From positions 1 through 24,641 of IMG/VR virus record IMGVR_UViG_3300032287_000549: a stretch of DNA of 24,641 nt; one strand, 5' to 3'. This document shows, in pieces, positions 6,880 to 14,270 of this stretch; the first letter of the stretch is position 1; each line of letters opens with the position of its first letter. A program made the position numbers and the translations under genes. The DNA is from a virus. The notes under the pieces were generated by a model. That model was given only the letters and a program-made list of their open reading frames with translations, searched no databases and had not been told where the DNA came from.

Positions 6880-9800
6880 TTGCGTCCTCCCGAATGTCAG
6901 GCAGCCCGTCACCATCCCACCTGTCCATCAACTCATAAGATTTCCCGGTGTTCTTGGCGATTTGATATAGGGCATTATACAAGTCGCCGCGCATATTGCT
7001 AATGGCATCAGCAGTTTGGCCGCTCGTTGCGGTGTTGGTCTGGTTGCCATCAAAGATCATACCAGCGCCAGCGGTGTTGATCTCAGCGTTGCTGGCAGCC
7101 TGTGCGCCCAGCGTTTCAGCAAGGCTGGATGACAGCCAAGCGCGGATGCGGGCAACTTCAAGAGCAGAGCCAGCCGAGCCAATCGTTGCCTCTTCAATGG
7201 ATCGGCTGAGTTCTGGCAGCTTACCAAGGGCGTCAAGGTTGCCAGTGCGCGCCTGAGCGGTCAGGGTCGCAAACTGAGCCTTGAGTAGCACTGAGGATGA
7301 TGATGCGTTGATCCCGCGCAGACGGTTGATCTCATCAGTGACCGTCTTGGTCACATCGGTGAGGGTCTCCATATATTTCTGCATAGCATCGGCTGCATCC
7401 TGCGCAGCCTTGGCCTCAGCAGCAGCAGCGTCCTGAGCAGCCTTTGCGGCAGCAGCATCCGCTTCTGCCTTAGCTTGCGCGGCCCAGATTTGCTCTTTGA
7501 GGCCGCGAAGGGTTGCGTCCATGCCATCAAGTTCAAGTTTGCGGCGCATGGCAAGAGCCTCAACAGCAAAGCCCTGAGCCTCAAGAAGCTGAATTTCCAG
7601 TTCGCGGCGGTCTGCGGCCAGCTTGTTTGCGGCCTCAAGTTGCTTTGCTTGCTCCTCAGCAAGAGCCTTGGTGGCAGCAGCAGCCTCATCGGCAGCGCGC
7701 TTAGCATCAAGGGCAGCCCAGATTTGCTCCTGCAATCCCCTTAGGCTTTCATCCATCGCAGCAAGTTCAATCTTGCGCCGCTCTGCCAATGCACCGCTGG
7801 CATCGCCAAGTGCTTCCATCAAATCAATCTCAAGGCTGCGGCGGTCATCAGCAAGCACCTTGGCAGCCTCAGCCGCCATCTTTGCCTCCTCAGCGGCCTT
7901 AGCCTGAGCGTCTGCCAGTTCTTGTGTAGCCTTGGCTGCATCCTCAGCAGACCAAACCTGCTGCTGCAATGCGCGAAGCCCAGCATCCATGCTTTCCAGT
8001 TCAAGCTGACGGCGCGCAGCCAGAGCGTCAGCCGCATTGCCTTGCGCCTCCATCAACTGAATTTCTAGTTCACGGCGGGGCTTATTGGCTTCAAAAATGG
8101 CTTTGGCTTGCTTGATGGCAAACAGTTCTTCAAGGCGCGCATAATCCTCAGCGGATGCGCCAGCTTCATCAAAGACAGCCTTTAGCTTTGCCATCTCAGC
8201 GGACAACTCATCAAGGCTTGCACCAAGCGGGTCAGTTTCCTTTTTCAAGTCCTTAAACACTTGGTCAAACTTGAGCGCCTTTTGCACTTGCGTGTTGAGG
8301 TCTGAGCCAGCCTTAATGAGCGTCTGAGCGCCCGCGCTGATGCCAGTGACGATGCCCTGTTGAATGGCAAGCTGTGTGACATAGGCAACGGCAGCCGCTT
8401 GGTCTTGGCCGAAGTTCATCACGCCAGCGCCCTTGGTGCGGCCAGCCCCAGTTGGGTCAACCACAAAGTCCTTTTTGCGCTGGCCGATGGACAGCTTCAC
8501 ATTGCCGCCCAAGGTGCCTCCAAGCTGCTCAGCAATGCCTTCAAGGGATTTAATCAGCCCGCCAGCCATCTTGTCGGCAACGCCCTTTAGCGCGGCATTG
8601 TTGCCGCCAAGGGTCTTTTGCATGGCACCGCCAGCAATTTGCGTCAGAGTGGCCGTTCCGGTCTTAGTTTTGGTGAGCAAGCCGCCAACAAGTCCACCAA
8701 GCAAGCCGCCAGCGATTGCGCCAAGAGGCCCAGCAAGAGACCCAAGGGCCTTGCCAAAGACCTTGCCGCCGATGTCCTGCAATCCCTTGGTCAAAAACTC
8801 TTTACCAAGCGCGCCACCGATAGCACCACCAACAGCGCCACCAGCACCGCCGCCAACCATGCTGCCAATTTTAGCATTGGCAAGGACACCCGGCAGCGCA
8901 TCAAGAAAGCCGCTGAATGCCTCCTTGGTCTTTTCGGGAAACTCATCAAACATGGTCTTGAGATTTTTCTCAAGATCAGGCGCAGCGATGCGGATTTCAT
9001 TGCCAAGGTTTTGCAGGAATGAGCCAGCGCCACCAAAGAGGTCATCAGTCAGACCGATCAGGCTGCCCATCGTTTTCTTAAATTCTTCTGCCTCTTTTTG
9101 CTGCTTATCAAAGACGCTGTTTTTGTTGATAATCTTGGTCTGCAAATCAAAATATTCTTGCCAAGCAGCGTTCACATCAGTGATGCCATCAGCCATAGCC
9201 TTTGCCTTGAATGTCTCTTTTTCAAGTTCCAAGGCACGGCGCGCGCGGGCTTCGCCAGTGAGGCCGATCAATTCCAATTCATTCTGCAATGGCTTGATGA
9301 TGTTATTTTGGAAGTCTTTGCCAGCTTGGTTGCGGGTCGCTTGTTCCCAAGCAGCGCCAGCGGCCAGAATTTTCAAACCAAGCAGCGCAGTTGGTGCAGC
9401 GGCAGCAGCGGCGGCAATATCCAGCTTTTTGATCTCAATGGCGGTCTTGCCGATCCGCGCAGTCTCTTTGTCTAGGCTTTCAATGAATTGCTCAGACTGC
9501 TTTACCCGCTGCTCAAAGAGTTTTTGCTCCTCAGACTTCTTTTCGGCAGCAGCCTTCTTCTGTTTGCGCTCCTCATCAAGCCGCCCTTTGGCAACCTTGA
9601 TGCTATTGGCATTCCACCTGTCCAAAAATTCGCCAGCGTCAGCGTATGCGTCCGTATATGCTTTGCCGATGGCCTCACCAGCTTTTTGCGCGGCACCAGC
9701 ATTCTCATTCGCCATCTGAGCAAATTTGACGGGGCTGAGCAGTGGCTTGCCAGCAAGATCATTGATGGCCTCAACAATGTTGTTGACCAAGAAATTGACA

Positions 9801-10951
9801 GCACCGATTGACGCATTCACCGCTTGGACAAAAAGGTCACTAAGGACAGCCGGAAAACTAGACCAGATAATTTTGACAGCGGCAAAGGTTCCAGCAAATG
9901 CCGCATAGATGACCTTCGCGGCCTTAATGGCAAATTGACCAGCTTGATCCATCCAGCCTTTGAGCGTGTCAAAAACAGCGCCAAGGTTGAGGCCCTCATA
10001 AATGGTCATCCAAAGACCCTTGATGGTGTCCATCGTGGTCACTGACGCACCACCAGCCTTGTCAATCTGTTCCGCTGTCATGCCCATTGATTTGGCATAT
10101 GCTTCCACTTCACCAGACTTGTCGAATTGCTCAGAGATGAGCGCAAAGCCAGCCGTCATGGTTGCGGCAGCGGCAACAACAGCAAGAATGATCGCGGTCA
10201 CTGGTGCAAATGCAGTCGCCGTGGCAGCGCCAGCAGCAGTGGATGCGGCAGCAGCTTCCATTTCTGCAACAGAAAGCACCTGAGCAGTGACGGCAGCCTC
10301 AGCCTGAGCAGCAGCAAGCCGAGCCTGACCAGCGGCCCGCCTATCCGTGGCAGCCTGAGCAGCGGTTGCCGTAGTTGCGCTTTGATACTGAGCGGCTGCC
10401 AGTGCCAATTCAGCCTCAGCGGCAACAACTGCCTCAGCAGCTTGTGAATTGAGGCCACGAAAACGTGATGCGGTTGCCGTTGCTGATGCTGCTGCTGCAT
10501 CAAGCTGCGCATCAGAGGTGACTTTAAGCAACCCGATCATGGAAAGCAGAGCGATGCCAAATTGCTTGGTGGACATCCCTGACTGCATCATAATGCCGCT
10601 GATCTGGCTCCCCTGTTGGACAAAGGCTGTCAGAGGGTTGGCACCAGAGGCAAGCTGCACTCCCAAATCTTGAAACTGGAATGCAAGGTTAGTGATTTGA
10701 TGGCTGGCAAGCTGTCCTGTCTGTCCGACAGCGCGCATGGCATTGGCAGCAGCGGTCTGAGCAGCAGCGCCCTGAGCAATGACAGTATTCATGCCATTGA
10801 TCGCAACAGAGGTGCGCGATGCGGCAGCGCCAACACTGCGCACATTTGTCTCAGCACCAGTGGCAGCCGCACCCATGCTGTTCAAACTTTGTGATGCAGC
10901 CGTGACATCACGACTATCAACTGAAATTCTCAGATTAGCTAAGTCTGCCAC
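6866..10951 (-). CDS. Tape measure protein
   Basis: A 1361-residue tail-length ruler. The start is GTG at 10951, with AGGA 8 nt upstream; the TTG two codons earlier is too close to that site. Near residues 82-118 is HQITNLAFQFQDLGVQLASG followed by ANPLTAFVQQGSQISGI, the signature of lambda-like tape measures (TMP_2). A hydrophobic segment follows near 245-275, then long charged coiled coils, and a Gly/Ala-rich hydrophobic zone around 700-770, fitting insertion into the host membrane at ejection. Residues 959-1192 hold three 78-residue repeats. The C-terminus ends RWDGDGLPDIRED, a conserved-looking tail. By the ~1.5 A per residue rule it predicts a tail of roughly 200 nm. It overlaps the next gene by 14 bp. 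Confidence 0.93.
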   Translation of the reverse strand: MADLANLRISVDSRDVTAASQSLNSMGAAATGAETNVRSVGAAASRTSVAINGMNTVIAQGAAAQTAAANAMRAVGQTGQLASHQITNLAFQFQDLGVQLASGANPLTAFVQQGSQISGIMMQSGMSTKQFGIALLSMIGLLKVTSDAQLDAAAASATATASRFRGLNSQAAEAVVAAEAELALAAAQYQSATTATAAQAATDRRAAGQARLAAAQAEAAVTAQVLSVAEMEAAAASTAAGAATATAFAPVTAIILAVVAAAATMTAGFALISEQFDKSGEVEAYAKSMGMTAEQIDKAGGASVTTMDTIKGLWMTIYEGLNLGAVFDTLKGWMDQAGQFAIKAAKVIYAAFAGTFAAVKIIWSSFPAVLSDLFVQAVNASIGAVNFLVNNIVEAINDLAGKPLLSPVKFAQMANENAGAAQKAGEAIGKAYTDAYADAGEFLDRWNANSIKVAKGRLDEERKQKKAAAEKKSEEQKLFEQRVKQSEQFIESLDKETARIGKTAIEIKKLDIAAAAAAAPTALLGLKILAAGAAWEQATRNQAGKDFQNNIIKPLQNELELIGLTGEARARRALELEKETFKAKAMADGITDVNAAWQEYFDLQTKIINKNSVFDKQQKEAEEFKKTMGSLIGLTDDLFGGAGSFLQNLGNEIRIAAPDLEKNLKTMFDEFPEKTKEAFSGFLDALPGVLANAKIGSMVGGGAGGAVGGAIGGALGKEFLTKGLQDIGGKVFGKALGSLAGPLGAIAGGLLGGLVGGLLTKTKTGTATLTQIAGGAMQKTLGGNNAALKGVADKMAGGLIKSLEGIAEQLGGTLGGNVKLSIGQRKKDFVVDPTGAGRTKGAGVMNFGQDQAAAVAYVTQLAIQQGIVTGISAGAQTLIKAGSDLNTQVQKALKFDQVFKDLKKETDPLGASLDELSAEMAKLKAVFDEAGASAEDYARLEELFAIKQAKAIFEANKPRRELEIQLMEAQGNAADALAARRQLELESMDAGLRALQQQVWSAEDAAKATQELADAQAKAAEEAKMAAEAAKVLADDRRSLEIDLMEALGDASGALAERRKIELAAMDESLRGLQEQIWAALDAKRAADEAAAATKALAEEQAKQLEAANKLAADRRELEIQLLEAQGFAVEALAMRRKLELDGMDATLRGLKEQIWAAQAKAEADAAAAKAAQDAAAAEAKAAQDAADAMQKYMETLTDVTKTVTDEINRLRGINASSSSVLLKAQFATLTAQARTGNLDALGKLPELSRSIEEATIGSAGSALEVARIRAWLSSSLAETLGAQAASNAEINTAGAGMIFDGNQTNTATSGQTADAISNMRGDLYNALYQIAKNTGKSYELMDRWDGDGLPDIREDASDYY
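7376..8077 (-). repeat. Three tandem 78-residue (234-bp) repeats in the tape measure
   Basis: Units start at 8077, 7843 and 7609, exactly 234 bp apart. Each opens RR(E/S)LEI(Q/D)L(M/L)EA, continues with an xRRxxELxxMDxxLRxL motif and Q(Q/E)(Q/I)(V/I)WxA, and closes with a variable Ala/Lys/Glu-rich helix. Units 1 and 2 are precisely 78 residues without gaps; unit 3 is more diverged at its end. This is a coiled-coil ruler cassette that has grown by duplication. Confidence 0.88.
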
Positions 10952-11008
10952 GCGCAATGTCCTATGAAGCCCGATGCGTTATCGCTCACCGAGCCTCATA
11001 GCACAAGA

Positions 11009-11443
11009 TTATTTGCGTGTCTTTGCGTTGATTTGATTTGCCCAATCAGACATCGCATTTGAAATTTTGACCCTGCGCTCCTCCGTCATAATGTTGGGGT
11101 CAACCCAAGGCGGTGGAGTATTAGGCTCAACAGACTGCGATAACATCGCTGCATATTCGCGGGAAAGCTGGCGGACTGCCTTGGCTTCCCAAGGTTTCAG
11201 CTTGACGTTTTGGTTTGACATCCATGCTGCCAAATCAGTTTCATCAATTGCTTTATGCCCACCCATCCCTGTGGCGCTAGAGGGGCCTACCTCAAAAAGA
11301 ATTTCAATGAGGTAAGCCCCAGCCCCCAGCGTTGGCATGGCGTCTGACTTAGTTTCCCTTCGCGGGCGCTTGGCCTTTGACGGGATTGTATTAAGCCAAG
11401 CCGCTTGCCTGACGAATGTGGTCAGTTGCTCAAGAGTTTGCGC
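11009..11443 (-). CDS. Tail assembly chaperone, frameshift extension (gpT-like)
   Basis: The downstream half of a fused chaperone. The frame is open from 11464 to 11009, and its first Met is only at 11338, with no good ribosome binding site, so it is most likely made as a fusion. Predicted product: 131 residues of the short form plus 144 from this frame (about 275 residues; one more if the shift is -2). The extension begins AQTLEQLTTFVRQAAWLNTI, has basic KAKRPRRETKS, then helical segments (AVRQLSREYAAM, EERRVKISNAMSDWANQINA). In lambda the T domain recruits tube protein to the tape measure. The 3' end lies 57 bp before the tape-measure start. Confidence 0.75.
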   Translation of the reverse strand, partial: AQTLEQLTTFVRQAAWLNTIPSKAKRPRRETKSDAMPTLGAGAYLIEILFEVGPSSATGMGGHKAIDETDLAAWMSNQNVKLKPWEAKAVRQLSREYAAMLSQSVEPNTPPPWVDPNIMTEERRVKISNAMSDWANQINAKTRK

Positions 11444-11837
11444 GAAAAAAGTTCGAGCGGTCTGCTACAAATTCCTGCACCTGTTCCTTGATCCAAGCCC
11501 ATTCACCATAGACCTTGCGGACATTATCAGGGGTGCATTCAAGCGCAGCGCCGTCCAGCGTGAAGCCTGTCCAGCCAGTTGTAAGCTGCACAAGATCATC
11601 AATGCCGTCCTCAGCCAGTTTCTCAGCGTCAAGATCAACGGCGCGCTTGCCTTTTGAAATGCGGTTTAGCGCAGCCTGTTGCTTGCCAAGTTGAATTTTC
11701 CGATAGACCTTGCTGTCCTGACCAAGCAGGGTGATGGTCATGCCGGGAATGATCTCTTCGTTCTCAGGATGCACAACCTCAAGGATCGCGCCGTCATCAG
11801 CCTTAACAGGCTTGAGAGAATTTAGGTCAAAAGTCAT
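11430..11837 (-). CDS. Tail assembly chaperone, short form (gpG-like)
   Basis: 135 residues from the ATG at 11837, chosen for the GAGGTG site just upstream; an earlier in-frame start would run into the hairpin. It begins MTFDLNSLKPVKADDGAILE and ends AWIKEQVQEFVADRSNFF plus a few residues, with a helical C-terminus. It sits between tube and tape-measure genes. In that position lambda gpG and its relatives bind tape measure during tail assembly and are made both alone and as a frameshifted fusion. The last codons carry a T6 run (11450-11445), and the alternative frame is open from there into the next ORF. No membrane segment is seen. Confidence 0.8.
   Translation of the reverse strand: MTFDLNSLKPVKADDGAILEVVHPENEEIIPGMTITLLGQDSKVYRKIQLGKQQAALNRISKGKRAVDLDAEKLAEDGIDDLVQLTTGWTGFTLDGAALECTPDNVRKVYGEWAWIKEQVQEFVADRSNFFRANS
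11445..11450 (-). promoter_or_regulatory. Programmed ribosomal frameshift site (+1 or -2)
   Basis: The zero frame reads TCG AAC TTT TTT CGC GCA AAC TCT TGA. The frame needed to enter the downstream ORF is +1 (equivalently -2): TTT re-pairing as TTC, then GCG CAA. That frame has a stop at 11467-11465 and the zero frame stops at 11432-11430, so the shift must occur in these 11 codons, and the T6 run is the only slippery sequence there. The -1 frame is closed by a stop soon after. Confidence 0.75.
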
Positions 11838-11875
11838 TTTACACCTCATCCGAAATGCACCCGATAAATGGTCTC

Positions 11876-11907
11876 CCCTGCCGTGGTCGGATGCAGCCAC
11901 GGCAGGG
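11876..11907 (-). other. Perfect 11-bp hairpin after the major tail gene
   Basis: CCCTGCCGTGG (11876-11886) pairs perfectly with CCACGGCAGGG (11897-11907) across a 10-nt loop, in the 83-bp gap between the major tail gene and the chaperones. No U run follows the stem in the transcript, so it is more likely an attenuator, an RNase-processing site or a 3'-end stabiliser than a full terminator. It could set the high ratio of tube protein to chaperone. Confidence 0.75.
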
Positions 11908-11920
11908 AAGTTCTTAGGTG

Positions 11921-12379
11921 TTAGGCGCTAACCTTAACAACCGAGTTGTCAATTTCAAGCGTCACTTCTGCCATCGTGATGGCGTCAGCATTGCCAACAT
12001 TGGTCTTGAACGACATCACCTGAGCGGTGAAATACTGAATGTCGCCATTGACCAAAGCAACCTTGACTGAGACAAGCGCGCTTGCACCAGCAGCGGCGCT
12101 GCCCTTGGTTTGCAAAATGGTCTGACCAGCATCAGTCTCAGAAAGAGCCATCGTCAGCGTGACAGAACCATAGTTCAAGGAACCACGGCGCTTGGCAACA
12201 ATACCCGTCTTAAGTGGCGTGTGAGTTGCAAGAGCAGCCTCAGCACCAAAAGCGGGCAGGTCGGCCAGTTCACCGCAAGCAGACCACGTTAGGGCAGCAA
12301 AGCCAGTTGCGTCATAGGTGGACGGGGCAGTTGCGGACACCGAAACAATGGTGCCAACCGAAGAAACAACGTCAGACAT
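11921..12379 (-). CDS. Major tail (tube) protein
   Basis: 152 residues, beta-rich, with no membrane or signal segment. It begins MSDVVSSVGTIVSVSATAPS, contains ALTWSACGELADLPAFG and a THTPLKTGIVAKRRGSLNYG loop, and ends in strands typical of lambda gpV / HK97 gp6-type tube proteins (ALVSVKVALVNGDIQYFTAQ, then NADAITMAEVTLEIDNS). Subunits stack as hexameric rings around the tape measure. A very strong GGAGG site precedes the ATG, consistent with high expression. It lies between the neck gene and the tail chaperones, as in lambda. A hairpin follows the gene. Confidence 0.88.
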   Translation of the reverse strand: MSDVVSSVGTIVSVSATAPSTYDATGFAALTWSACGELADLPAFGAEAALATHTPLKTGIVAKRRGSLNYGSVTLTMALSETDAGQTILQTKGSAAAGASALVSVKVALVNGDIQYFTAQVMSFKTNVGNADAITMAEVTLEIDNSVVKVSA

Positions 12380-12411
12380 AATAAACCTCCATGCATGGGT
12401 AGTTTGAGTGG

Positions 12412-12420
12412 ATTATCACA
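12412..12420 (-). promoter_or_regulatory. Candidate extended -10 promoter for the major tail gene
   Basis: The minus strand reads TGTGATAAT at 12420-12412, which fits an extended -10 element (TGn followed by a 5/6 match to TATAAT). It sits in the AT-rich 60-bp gap before the major tail protein gene and would give a leader of about 25 nt with a strong GGAGG site. No good -35 is seen, as is usual for extended -10 promoters. Confidence 0.35.
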
Positions 12421-12439
12421 ATTTTACATTCAAGTCACG

Positions 12440-12853
12440 CTAACGCATACGCCTTTCAGCGCGATTGATAGCGAGGCGCACCATACCATTTGGTGCTTGA
12501 TCTGACCATTGCTCAAATTCTAATCGAGAAATGTAGGGCAGATTGTTTGTTATCCAAAAGATATTGCCAGTTGCCTGACCGATTGCAGCCTGACCTTTGA
12601 AAATAGCATCAGTTGATCCGGCGCTTTCTTTTGGGGCGGTTATCCCGCTGCCACTGTCAGCATTGAAACTAATTGTCCCGCTTTGCGGTGTCCCGATGCT
12701 GCAAAGCCAATTTGCCCTTGCCCGCCCAGTATCAACTGGCGTGTTGAGGACAATATCTTTGAGAAGGTCAAGGCAAATGGTTCTGACATAAGTGTCAGCA
12801 TCCTGCCCAACCCGCTCTGCAAATTTTTTCATATCCAGAGAAAATGTTGTCAC
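12440..12853 (-). CDS. Neck/tail-completion protein, HK97 gp10-like
   Basis: 137 residues. An N-terminal helix (FAERVGQDADTYVRTICLDL) is followed by NTPVDTGRARANW and near the C-terminus NNLPYISRLEFEQWSDQAPN with GMVR, the two hallmark segments of HK97 gp10-like proteins of phage neck regions. The start is GTG at 12853, with AGGG 7 nt upstream and a GTGA overlap with the tail terminator. An internal ATG at 12832 is a less likely start. It is followed by a 60-bp gap holding a candidate promoter for the major tail gene. Confidence 0.87.
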   Translation of the reverse strand: MTTFSLDMKKFAERVGQDADTYVRTICLDLLKDIVLNTPVDTGRARANWLCSIGTPQSGTISFNADSGSGITAPKESAGSTDAIFKGQAAIGQATGNIFWITNNLPYISRLEFEQWSDQAPNGMVRLAINRAERRMR

Positions 12854-13245
12854 GCGAAAGCCCTATAGGTCACGCTGACAGGAATGACCCATCTGTCACC
12901 TGAGACAAATGCAGCGTTTTGAGTGGTGCGTTGGATCGTCACGGTCACATCGTCATAGGTCAGCCTGTCACCGCGCTGGAATGCAGCAGCGACATCATCG
13001 GCAGCCGATCTGGCGGGGCCTTTGTTTCCATCCATCGGCGCATAGACCAACACCTGATAAACGCCACCAAACTCATCCGATGCTGCGCTTGAAACGCCAA
13101 CAGGGATAGTGTCGCCTGTCAGGAGGCTTTCGCTGAGATAAATGACGCCAGCAGTGGGCGTGAATTTTGAGTTTTCCCAATGGGTCGGCAAACCAACCGT
13201 ATTTAATTGGGTGGCAAGGGCCGCACTAATTTTGCTGTTAATCAT
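12850..13245 (-). CDS. Tail terminator, DUF4128 type
   Basis: 131 residues from the ATG at 13245; an in-frame upstream start at 13335 would add sequence overlapping the small gene and looks spurious. The features (THWENSKFTPTAGVIYLSES, GVYQVLVYAPMDGNKGPARS, AADDVAAAFQRGDRL and a final WVIPVSVTYRAFA) match the DUF4128 family, equivalent to lambda gpU. It caps the tail tube and joins it to the head. It lies between head-closure and neck genes, as expected. The stop overlaps the next start as GTGA. Confidence 0.82.
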   Translation of the reverse strand: MINSKISAALATQLNTVGLPTHWENSKFTPTAGVIYLSESLLTGDTIPVGVSSAASDEFGGVYQVLVYAPMDGNKGPARSAADDVAAAFQRGDRLTYDDVTVTIQRTTQNAAFVSGDRWVIPVSVTYRAFA

Positions 13246-13405
13246 CAAGGCGCTCCACAATCTGCATATCAATGGCCACCTTCTTACCATTTTCAAGCAA
13301 GATGACATAGGCGATAATCCCGCCTTTAGTGTCATGCAGGACGCTATCTAAAATTCCAGTGTCCCATTGGGAGGGAAACCAAACCCGTTCCCCAATGGCA
13401 ATCAT
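13238..13405 (-). CDS. 55-residue small beta protein (SH3/Tudor-like pattern)
   Basis: A short gene that is easily missed. It reads MIAIGERVWFPSQW, then DTGILDSVLHDTKGG, IIAYVILLENGKKVAID and MQIVERLDD, then stop. The spacing of strands and turns resembles a small SH3/Tudor-like barrel (GERVW...G.L......Y.I.LENG....I). The start overlaps the previous stop as TGATG and has AAGGG 7 nt upstream. Its end overlaps the start of the tail-terminator gene by 8 bp. Without it a 159-bp hole would remain in an otherwise gapless run. It may be a small neck or head-completion component; the function is unknown. Confidence 0.75.
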   Translation of the reverse strand: MIAIGERVWFPSQWDTGILDSVLHDTKGGIIAYVILLENGKKVAIDMQIVERLDD

Positions 13406-13758
13406 CAGTTTGCCCTTAGTTGGCAGATGTAAATGACATCAGCGCCAGAAAGGCGGATCGGCTGCACATCCATGATCCGATAGGTTTTGGCGTCAACGGT
13501 TGCGAGGCATCCAACCTCAGGCCGATCAGCAATCAATTCCAGAATGAGGCGGACATCACCAGCCAGAATGTTGGTGCCGTCAACGTCCTTTTTCTTATAT
13601 TCTGATGGATAGCCATTGGCCGTATAGTCCACGTTAGCGGCTGGCGTCTCAGCCTCACCTGTGATGGGGTCTGTGGCACCGCCGCCAACAAATGTGATGG
13701 TCACTGGCTCACCCTTGGCAGCCAGCAGCTTTGAGGCTGTCAGGGCAATGCTGCTCAT
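13405..13758 (-). CDS. Putative head-closure (stopper) protein
   Basis: 117 residues, beta-rich, with no signal or membrane segment. The pattern (ASKLLAAKGEPVTITFVGGG early, GYPSEYKKKDVDGTNILAGD in the middle, YRIMDVQPIRLSGADVIYIC at the end) resembles head-closure proteins of the SPP1 gp16 / HK97 gp7 class, which seal the connector after packaging. It follows the adaptor gene with an ATGA overlap, the usual order adaptor-stopper-tail terminator. The stop overlaps the next small gene as TGATG. The call rests on length, beta content and gene order. Confidence 0.75.
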   Translation of the reverse strand: MSSIALTASKLLAAKGEPVTITFVGGGATDPITGEAETPAANVDYTANGYPSEYKKKDVDGTNILAGDVRLILELIADRPEVGCLATVDAKTYRIMDVQPIRLSGADVIYICQLRAN

Positions 13759-14267
13759 GTGCGAGTTACCGACACCTGAGAAAAGCCGCCATCACCAGAT
13801 GATTTGAGATAGGCAGCCAGCATCTTGTTGACGAATGGATAGCGTTGAGCAGGGTCAGAATAGTCCTGATACTCAATCTCAATCACATCCACCTTTTCAC
13901 GTTTCACCCGCTGGCCTTGATCGGCAATCAGCGTCTCACCAGCGGCAGCGCGCAGAGCCATCTCAATGCAAGCCTTGATGACAGGCTGAGGCACGATATT
14001 GCTATCAAGCAGAAACCGATCAACATAGGCGCTGATCCGAGGCCATGACAGTGCTTGGGTCTGTGTGACCCTATCGCCCTTCCATGCGTCCCGATATGTG
14101 GCCTCAAGATAGTCAGTGGCTTTGATGAGGGCTTGCTGCTTGGCACTGGTATCTAAACCAGACCAACCAGCGATGCCCCGCTCTGCAACGTAGTCATCGG
14201 CAGCAGCTACACTTGCATAACTATTGGAGTTTTGAAGCCCCGCTCCTGTCTCAACTACGAATGCCAT
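13755..14267 (-). CDS. Head-tail connector/adaptor, 'DnaT-like' family
   Basis: 170 residues. The sequence (MAFVVETGAGLQNSNSYASV, then ADDYVAERGIAGW, ALIKATDYLEATYRDAWKGD, and SWPRISAYVD) is the recognisable pattern of the phage family often labelled 'DnaT-like ssDNA-binding protein'. Despite that name, it is always found in head-completion modules and most likely acts as the adaptor ring below the portal (gp6/gp15-like, helical). Its place after the capsid genes and before the head-closure protein supports this. The start is set by AAGGAG at the end of the preceding gene. The stop overlaps the next start as ATGA. Confidence 0.82.
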   Translation of the reverse strand: MAFVVETGAGLQNSNSYASVAAADDYVAERGIAGWSGLDTSAKQQALIKATDYLEATYRDAWKGDRVTQTQALSWPRISAYVDRFLLDSNIVPQPVIKACIEMALRAAAGETLIADQGQRVKREKVDVIEIEYQDYSDPAQRYPFVNKMLAAYLKSSGDGGFSQVSVTRT

Positions 14268-14270
14268 TGA

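Noticed and set aside
6866-6905. EF-hand-like loop at the tape measure C-terminus (RWDGDGLPDIRED)
   Set aside because: The spacing does not fit positions 1/3/5/12 of an EF loop, and I recall similar WDxDG endings as a common tape measure C-terminus.
6880-6915. ATG at 6915 as the start of the tail-tip gene
   Set aside because: The GTG at 6879 has a perfect GGGAGGA 5 nt upstream, whereas the longer version would add residues that are only tape-measure coding read in another frame.
8433-9719. A 428-codon open frame on the plus strand
   Set aside because: It lies wholly antisense to the tape measure, has Pro/Ser/Ala composition expected from the complement of Ala/Lys/Gly-rich codons, and has no plausible domain.
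11876-11907. Strong intrinsic terminator after the major tail gene
   Set aside because: The stem is perfect, but the transcript continues GAGACCATTT without a U run directly after it, so full termination is not expected.
13755-14267. Replication primosome protein DnaT
   Set aside because: The family label is historical; position and companions are those of a head-tail connector, and no replication gene is near.
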